A stretch of DNA of 64,000 bases from an uncultured Lentisphaeria bacterium (GTDB lineage: Bacteria; Verrucomicrobiota; Lentisphaeria; Victivallales; Victivallaceae): positions 1 to 64,000 of the forward strand of contig CALABZ010000133.1 of the NCBI GenBank assembly GCA_937888615.1, given 5' to 3'. Both the position numbers and the translations under genes were made by a program. The notes beneath the pieces are model-generated. The model was not told the origin of the DNA, did not search any database, and saw only the letters and a program-made list of their open reading frames with translations. The first letter of the stretch is position 1; each line of letters opens with the position of its first letter. This document shows positions 59,614-64,000 of the stretch, one piece after another.

Positions 59614-60662
59614 TGATGAAAATACACATTCCTTTGCTGGCGGCGGTGCTTGTCTGCCTGGTGTGCGGTTGTACTTATACGCCGTTCGGTCCGTTCACGG
59701 TTCCCAATATTTATACTGTCAAGCCGCCGCAGCCGGTGAAACAGGAAGAACTTGAAGCGGAATTGCGGAAACTGCATGAACCGGACGAAACGCCGTATCG
59801 GATCACTCCCGGGGACCAGTTCAGTTTTTCCGTTTATGAATATCTGGAACTGGAAGTCCACAAACTGGTCGTGACGCCGGACGGTTATGTGAGCCTGCCG
59901 CTGGTCGGTCCGATTAAAATCGGAGGCCTCTCCCTGGTGGAAGCGACGGAGCTGATCCGGGAACGCTTCTCCAAGTACATCCGCTCCCCATTGATTTCGT
60001 TAATCCCTTACTGGATAAATGGATACAACTTCACGATTACGGGGCGTGTCAACCAGCCCGGTTGTTACCCGATCGCCATCGGACAGACCCACCTGATCGA
60101 AGCGATTGCCATGGCCAAAGGGCTTCAACAGGGACTGTTCAACGGCGACACCATCGAAATGGCCGACCTTGACAACGCCTATATTTCGCGCAACGGGAAG
60201 CTGCTGCCGGTCGATTTCCGCAAAGCTTTCGTCGAGGGGAACGCACTGCACAACATTCCGATCCGAAATGGTGATTACATCTACATTCCTTCGGTCATGA
60301 ACAGTTCCATTGCCCTGCTCGGCGAAATCAACCGCCAGACCTATGTCGGGTTCAAGGATGGCATGACGCTGCTGAATGCGTTGACTTTCGGGGGTGGGCT
60401 GCGCGAAACGCACAGCGCTTATGTCAATATCATTCGGGGCGGGATGAAAAATCCGGTGATTTATGTCGTAAACCTGGATAAAATTCTGGAGGGCAAAGCG
60501 ATGGACTTCGCGCTCAGGGCCAATGATATCGTCTATATTCCCCCGGACGGTCTCTCCGAATGGAACATCATCGTGCGTAAAGTCATGCCGAGCCTGCAGT
60601 CGCTTAACATGATGGCCGGTCCGTTCGGCAATCCGAGCGGGTACATCAATTATGCCCGGTAG
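59610..60662 (+). CDS. Wza-type outer-membrane polysaccharide export lipoprotein
   Basis: 350 residues. A lipoprotein signal ends VCGC with Cys21. The Poly_export domain, about 62-145, has ITPGDQFSFSVYEYLELEV and TPDGYVSLPLVGPIKIGGL. Two SLBB-like domains follow (about 150-230 and 235-320: FTITGRVNQPGCYPI and IALLGEINRQTYVGF). It forms the exit channel for the polymer and pairs with the Wzz protein encoded upstream, overlapped by 4 bases (ATGA). Confidence 0.92.
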   Translation: MMMKIHIPLLAAVLVCLVCGCTYTPFGPFTVPNIYTVKPPQPVKQEELEAELRKLHEPDETPYRITPGDQFSFSVYEYLELEVHKLVVTPDGYVSLPLVGPIKIGGLSLVEATELIRERFSKYIRSPLISLIPYWINGYNFTITGRVNQPGCYPIAIGQTHLIEAIAMAKGLQQGLFNGDTIEMADLDNAYISRNGKLLPVDFRKAFVEGNALHNIPIRNGDYIYIPSVMNSSIALLGEINRQTYVGFKDGMTLLNALTFGGGLRETHSAYVNIIRGGMKNPVIYVVNLDKILEGKAMDFALRANDIVYIPPDGLSEWNIIVRKVMPSLQSLNMMAGPFGNPSGYINYAR

Positions 60663-60671
60663 GGAACCGCT

Positions 60672-62024
60672 TTGTCCGATCTGCTGAAAACATTAATCTT
60701 CCTGATCGTTTTTCTGGGTGTAATCCCCAGCGGGGCGATTATCGCCAAGTCCAATCCGCTTATCCGCATGATCTGCTTCTGCCTGATGGTCTATTTCACC
60801 AGTTGGAGCTGGCTGATCCATATCGCGCCGATCCCGGACTGGACCGGTACGGCCAGGGGTATCGCGTTGTCGATGAGCGACATCCTGTCCATGATCGTCC
60901 TTTTCAGCATGATGCTCGACCGCAATTGCAAGGTCACATTCAAACCGCCCGGCACGTTTTTCTATATGCTTTATTTTCTGTTCGCGGTCATTTCGGTGCA
61001 CAATGCCGTCCATGTCCTGCAATGGGGGTTTGAGATTGCCAAAATGATCTGGATGTATTTTTTCTTTGTATCGGCCTATAACTACCTCAAAAACACCCGT
61101 GACCTGTGGGTATTGGTCTACACGGTCTGCGCCACGCTGGGTATTCTGTTCGGATATGGGGTGCTCCAGAAATATTTTCTCGGCATCTATCAGGTTATGA
61201 GCACGTTGCCGCACCAGAATTCCCTTTCCCTGTATGTTTCGTTGTTCGGCGCTCTGCTGCTGGGGGTGTTGCTGAATGAAAAAACCAGTTCATTCCAGAC
61301 TGCTCTTCTCTGCTGCGGGCTTCTCTGGTCCACGCTCCTGATTTTCTTTACTTTCTCGCGCGGCGGGCTGCTTGCCTATTTCTGGGGGCTGGCGGTCGTC
61401 GGAAGCCTGTCGGTCGTCATGAGCCGGATGACAACCAAAAAAATTGTCCTGGCTGTTGCCGGAATTCTTGTCGTGACGGGCATGGCATCTTATGCCCTGC
61501 CGCGGATCATCAACCGGTTCAGAAATGCGCCGGTCGCTTCCAAAGTCACTCGTGTGAACCTGAACAGGGCGTCCACCCGTATTGCCAATGACTTCATTTT
61601 CGGCATTGGGGCCAACAACTACTGCGAATACTCGGGCCCTTTCCGTGAATATGCCAGGGAACAGTGGGAAAATACCAAAATATGGGAGGATTCCTCCCCT
61701 TATGGCGGTATTGTGGAATCCGTTTACCTGCTGGTGGCGGCGGAATTCGGTTGGGGAGGGCTGGCGGCGCTGCTGATGTGGTTCCTGTTCTATTTGTACT
61801 TGGGATTTCGACTATGTTTTTACCTGCGGGGGAAAATTTGTGTCGGCATTGCCATCGGCTGTACCGGCGGAATGATCGCCAATTACACCCAATCCCTGAT
61901 CGAATGGTCGTTGAAACAGTACGCCAATTTTTATGAACTGATGCTGATTTTCGCCGTGGTCGCCGTGGTTTGGACCGAGCGGAAATCCATCGCGGCATTA
62001 TCGAAACGGGGACGCGAATCATGA
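60672..62024 (+). CDS. Wzy/O-antigen-ligase-type polymerase
   Basis: 450 residues starting at a TTG, with AGGGA 7 bases upstream; no ATG fits. About ten membrane helices. The Wzy_C-like region has LLIFFTFSRGGLLAYFWGL near 220 (the FSRG signature) and a large periplasmic loop near 295-345 that contains NDFIFGIGANNYCEY and the segment SSPYGGIVESVYL. Such proteins polymerise or ligate lipid-linked oligosaccharides. The next gene starts in its stop codon (ATGA). Confidence 0.85.
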   Translation: MSDLLKTLIFLIVFLGVIPSGAIIAKSNPLIRMICFCLMVYFTSWSWLIHIAPIPDWTGTARGIALSMSDILSMIVLFSMMLDRNCKVTFKPPGTFFYMLYFLFAVISVHNAVHVLQWGFEIAKMIWMYFFFVSAYNYLKNTRDLWVLVYTVCATLGILFGYGVLQKYFLGIYQVMSTLPHQNSLSLYVSLFGALLLGVLLNEKTSSFQTALLCCGLLWSTLLIFFTFSRGGLLAYFWGLAVVGSLSVVMSRMTTKKIVLAVAGILVVTGMASYALPRIINRFRNAPVASKVTRVNLNRASTRIANDFIFGIGANNYCEYSGPFREYAREQWENTKIWEDSSPYGGIVESVYLLVAAEFGWGGLAALLMWFLFYLYLGFRLCFYLRGKICVGIAIGCTGGMIANYTQSLIEWSLKQYANFYELMLIFAVVAVVWTERKSIAALSKRGRES

Positions 62025-63238
62025 AAATTCTCCTTGGAGGCATCCCGTTGGGCTGTAATAATATCGGCGACGAAGCCATTCTGGCCTGCGTGATTCGAAT
62101 TTTCCGCCAGGCCAGACCGGACGCCGAACTGGTGGGGTCCACCCGCGACCGCGAGGGAACGGCCCGGAAGTTCGGCGTCGAAACTGTGCCGCTTTACGGG
62201 TTTGAAAGGATGTTTCCGGCCGAGCATTTTCATCGGGTTCTGAAAGATATCGACCTTTTCGTATGGGCCGGCGCCACCGGGCTTTCGGATTATCCCCGGA
62301 TGGGATGTACCCTGTTGCGGATCGCCCGGAGCCACGGCGTCCAAACCATGGTCTGGAGCGTGGGCATGAATGATGTCTTCAACCCCAGTTTTTTTCAGCT
62401 TCGCGGCAAAAAACGGACCCTGTGCGGTCTGGTCCGGAAAATGACCGGTTATGACCTGAAACGGGCCTGGGAGGAACGGATGGTCCTTGCCGTCCGGCGG
62501 GAAATTGCCCGTAATCTCGGCGAATGCCGTCTGGTTGTGCTCCGGGACTGGCGCTCGCTGCGGGAACTGCGCCGCTGCGCTCCGTTCCCCGAAGCGGTTG
62601 CCGGGGCTGATTCCGCTGTGCTTCAGGATGGTGTGGATTTTGAGAAATTGCCGTGGAGCGCCGAATGCGCCGGGCGTTTCAACAATGCCGCGAAACGGCT
62701 TGCCGTCTGCATTTCCGAACAGAATCCGATTCGTCAGCAGCGGGAGTTCTGCGAATGGCTGGACCGTCTTCACGCCGCTCGCCCGGATCTCCTGACCGTT
62801 ATGATCCCGATGAACCTGAAAACCGATTATGTTCTGATGCGGGAGTTGATTTCAAACCTCGAACATCCCGAACGGGTCATGCTGACGAATTTTGGCGAAC
62901 CGGAAGAAGTTCAGGCGCTTGTCGGGCGTTGTTCGCTGGTTCTCAGCAGTCGTTTGCACTTGATCATTCTGGCGCTGAATTGCCTGGTCCCGTGTATCGG
63001 TATTGCCCGGGGAAGCAAAATTCCGTTTTTTCTGGATGAATTCGGACTGCCTTGTACCGGGTCCACGGAACATATCGACTTCGCCGCGTTGTCGGAAATG
63101 GTGAACTATTATCTCGATCTGGAAGGATTCAACGAACAGGCGCGTCCCCGGCGTGAAAAACTGCTGGCCGACCTGGATGGGGCGCGATTTCTGTTGAAAC
63201 AGGCATTGGACGCCCTGCCGGGGCCGAGAGGCCGTTGA
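62021..63238 (+). CDS. Polysaccharide pyruvyl transferase family protein
   Basis: 405 residues from the ATG at 62021, overlapping the polymerase stop; a longer frame from 61970 lies within the polymerase and is not favoured. NNIGDEAILACVIRIFRQ near residues 13-30 is the family's start motif. VWAGATGLSDYP near 85 and SSRLHLIILALNCLVPCIGIARGSK near 308-332 (with the conserved R-x-H) complete it. It adds a pyruvate ketal to a sugar of the polymer, using phosphoenolpyruvate; this gives the exopolysaccharide negative charge. Convergent with a glycosyltransferase gene. Confidence 0.85.
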   Translation: MKILLGGIPLGCNNIGDEAILACVIRIFRQARPDAELVGSTRDREGTARKFGVETVPLYGFERMFPAEHFHRVLKDIDLFVWAGATGLSDYPRMGCTLLRIARSHGVQTMVWSVGMNDVFNPSFFQLRGKKRTLCGLVRKMTGYDLKRAWEERMVLAVRREIARNLGECRLVVLRDWRSLRELRRCAPFPEAVAGADSAVLQDGVDFEKLPWSAECAGRFNNAAKRLAVCISEQNPIRQQREFCEWLDRLHAARPDLLTVMIPMNLKTDYVLMRELISNLEHPERVMLTNFGEPEEVQALVGRCSLVLSSRLHLIILALNCLVPCIGIARGSKIPFFLDEFGLPCTGSTEHIDFAALSEMVNYYLDLEGFNEQARPRREKLLADLDGARFLLKQALDALPGPRGR

Positions 63239-63245
63239 AACGACC

Positions 63246-64000
63246 TCAGGCGGATGCCTTTTTCGAGCGGGCTTTCAGCCCGTACTTCCAACTGACCCAG
63301 GGCATGCGGGTAATGCGTAAGCCCAGCTTATGGGGAAAACGTCCTTGAAATGGCGGTTTGCCGTGTTCCTTCAGGATTTCGTTGAGCTCCGAACGAAGTA
63401 TTTCCCGGTATTTCTGCATATTTTCGATTACGGCCTGACGAATTGCTTGCGGTTCCGGCCTTGATTTTGCGTATTCGCCCACAGCTTCGGCCACGGCCTC
63501 CGGTGTATCCGGCACTTCCTTATAGGCGAACGGCGGATAAATCGTATTACGTCCGCCGAGGTTGGCGGTTTCGACGATCGGGATGCCGCACAGCAGATAT
63601 TCGGCGCTGACAAACATGGCGCCTTCCTCGCAGGAGAGGCACAGCCCGCATTTCGCCTTGCTGATTTCATCTGGAATTCTGGAGGATTTCACCTGTCTGG
63701 TATAGGCCGCATGTTTCAGGTCGGCGAGCGTTTTATCGACATAAGGGCGCTCCGATTCGTAAAAATCGCCGATCAGGCGGAGCGAGGAGACTTTTTCCGC
63801 CAGATAGTGCCGCTTGAAAGGGGTTATACGGGCGATGTAAATAGCGTCATAAATTTTTTCTTTTTTGATAATCGGGTATTTCCGTTCGTCGATAAATGCA
63901 TTCTGCTGGCACAGGATTGTGCGGATGCCGAGCCGGGTCAGGCTCTCGACCTCTTCGGGGGAATTGGCCAGTACGGTGATCGACAGGGCGGAAAGTTCCT
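63246..64000 (-). CDS. Glycosyltransferase family 1-type, C-terminal part (runs off the edge)
   Basis: The frame is open to base 64000, giving 250 residues of C-terminal sequence without a start. YDAIYIARITPFKRHYLAEK near the visible beginning is the 'GRL...KG' donor-domain opening of GT4-type enzymes. KCGLCLSCEEGAMFVSAEYLLCGIPIVETANLGGR is the E-x7-E sugar-nucleotide site with its usual 'P+V' strand. It transfers a sugar from a nucleotide donor and most likely contributes to the adjacent polysaccharide, though on the opposite strand. Acceptor and donor are unknown. Confidence 0.85.
   Translation of the reverse strand, partial: ELSALSITVLANSPEEVESLTRLGIRTILCQQNAFIDERKYPIIKKEKIYDAIYIARITPFKRHYLAEKVSSLRLIGDFYESERPYVDKTLADLKHAAYTRQVKSSRIPDEISKAKCGLCLSCEEGAMFVSAEYLLCGIPIVETANLGGRNTIYPPFAYKEVPDTPEAVAEAVGEYAKSRPEPQAIRQAVIENMQKYREILRSELNEILKEHGKPPFQGRFPHKLGLRITRMPWVSWKYGLKARSKKASA

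Noticed and set aside
1..64000. tRNA or rRNA genes, CRISPR arrays, complete insertion sequences, integrases
   Set aside because: Intergenic regions were read for T-loop motifs, regularly spaced repeats and transposase-like frames; none was found.

Overview
The window looks like a chromosomal segment of a Gram-negative, diderm bacterium of the Lentisphaerota (Victivallales-like) within the PVC superphylum. This placement is inferred from gene content, not from a marker search. Three things point there: prepilin-type proteins starting [15 protein letters not shown] and carrying a C-terminal H-X9-DG motif, sitting next to secreted carbohydrate-active enzymes; hybrid GntR/LacI-type sugar regulators; and a sialate O-acetylesterase beside an AraC regulator. 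LptD, an LptF/G permease, HldD and Wza/Wzz-type proteins show an LPS-bearing outer membrane. Almost all of the DNA codes for protein. No rRNA, tRNA, CRISPR array or complete insertion sequence was recognised.

Layout. 1-2162 (-): a regulator, a prepilin-like protein and the start of a GH18-like hydrolase. 2405-7829 (+): manA, argS, a PTS EIIA-CBS protein with an ArsB/NhaD-type transporter, and an ABM-domain protein. 7873-10833: sialate O-acetylesterase divergent from an AraC regulator. 10950-12899 (+): yjbQ, a small lipoprotein-like gene and trxB. 12903-17940 (-): membrane protein, adenine deaminase, queC/queE/queD and a MarR regulator. 18111-22735 (+): rsmE, then a second regulator/prepilin/hydrolase cassette. 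22764-31069 (-): rsmB, hldD, lptD, a two-Rossmann alcohol dehydrogenase and an MscS-type channel. 31070-31896: a long non-coding gap with a strong small-RNA candidate. 31897-36280 (+): moxR, DUF58 and transglutaminase operon, ending exactly at a 247-bp inverted-repeat structured element (36278-36524). 36628-37716 (+): lptF/G. 37797-40730 (+): a lone phage packaging module (portal, zinc-knuckle protein, large terminase). 40737-44642 (-): udg, SDR epimerase, pssA, psd, DUF2062. 45091-45726 (+): a membrane protein behind phased TGACG repeats. 45763-49665 (-): tsaE, thiL, LRR lipoprotein and aminotransferase. 50036-54769 (+): a 1577-residue hybrid histidine kinase. 55026-63238 (+): an exopolysaccharide operon behind a good sigma-70 promoter. 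63246-64000 (-): a glycosyltransferase running off the edge.

How the genes work together. Envelope biogenesis dominates: LPS heptose and transport (hldD, lptD, lptF/G), phospholipid synthesis (pssA, psd), mannose metabolism (manA), and a Wzy-type exopolysaccharide system with priming transferase, Wzz, Wza, Wzy and pyruvyl transferase. The second theme is regulated carbohydrate use, with hydrolases under dedicated GntR/LacI or AraC regulators. The rest is housekeeping (argS, rsmE, rsmB, tsaE, thiL, trxB, queuosine).

Most unusual items: the repeated regulator/prepilin/hydrolase cassette with its DNA-conserved prepilin 5' end; the small-RNA candidate at 31337-31430; the structured element at 36278-36524; and the orphan portal/terminase module.
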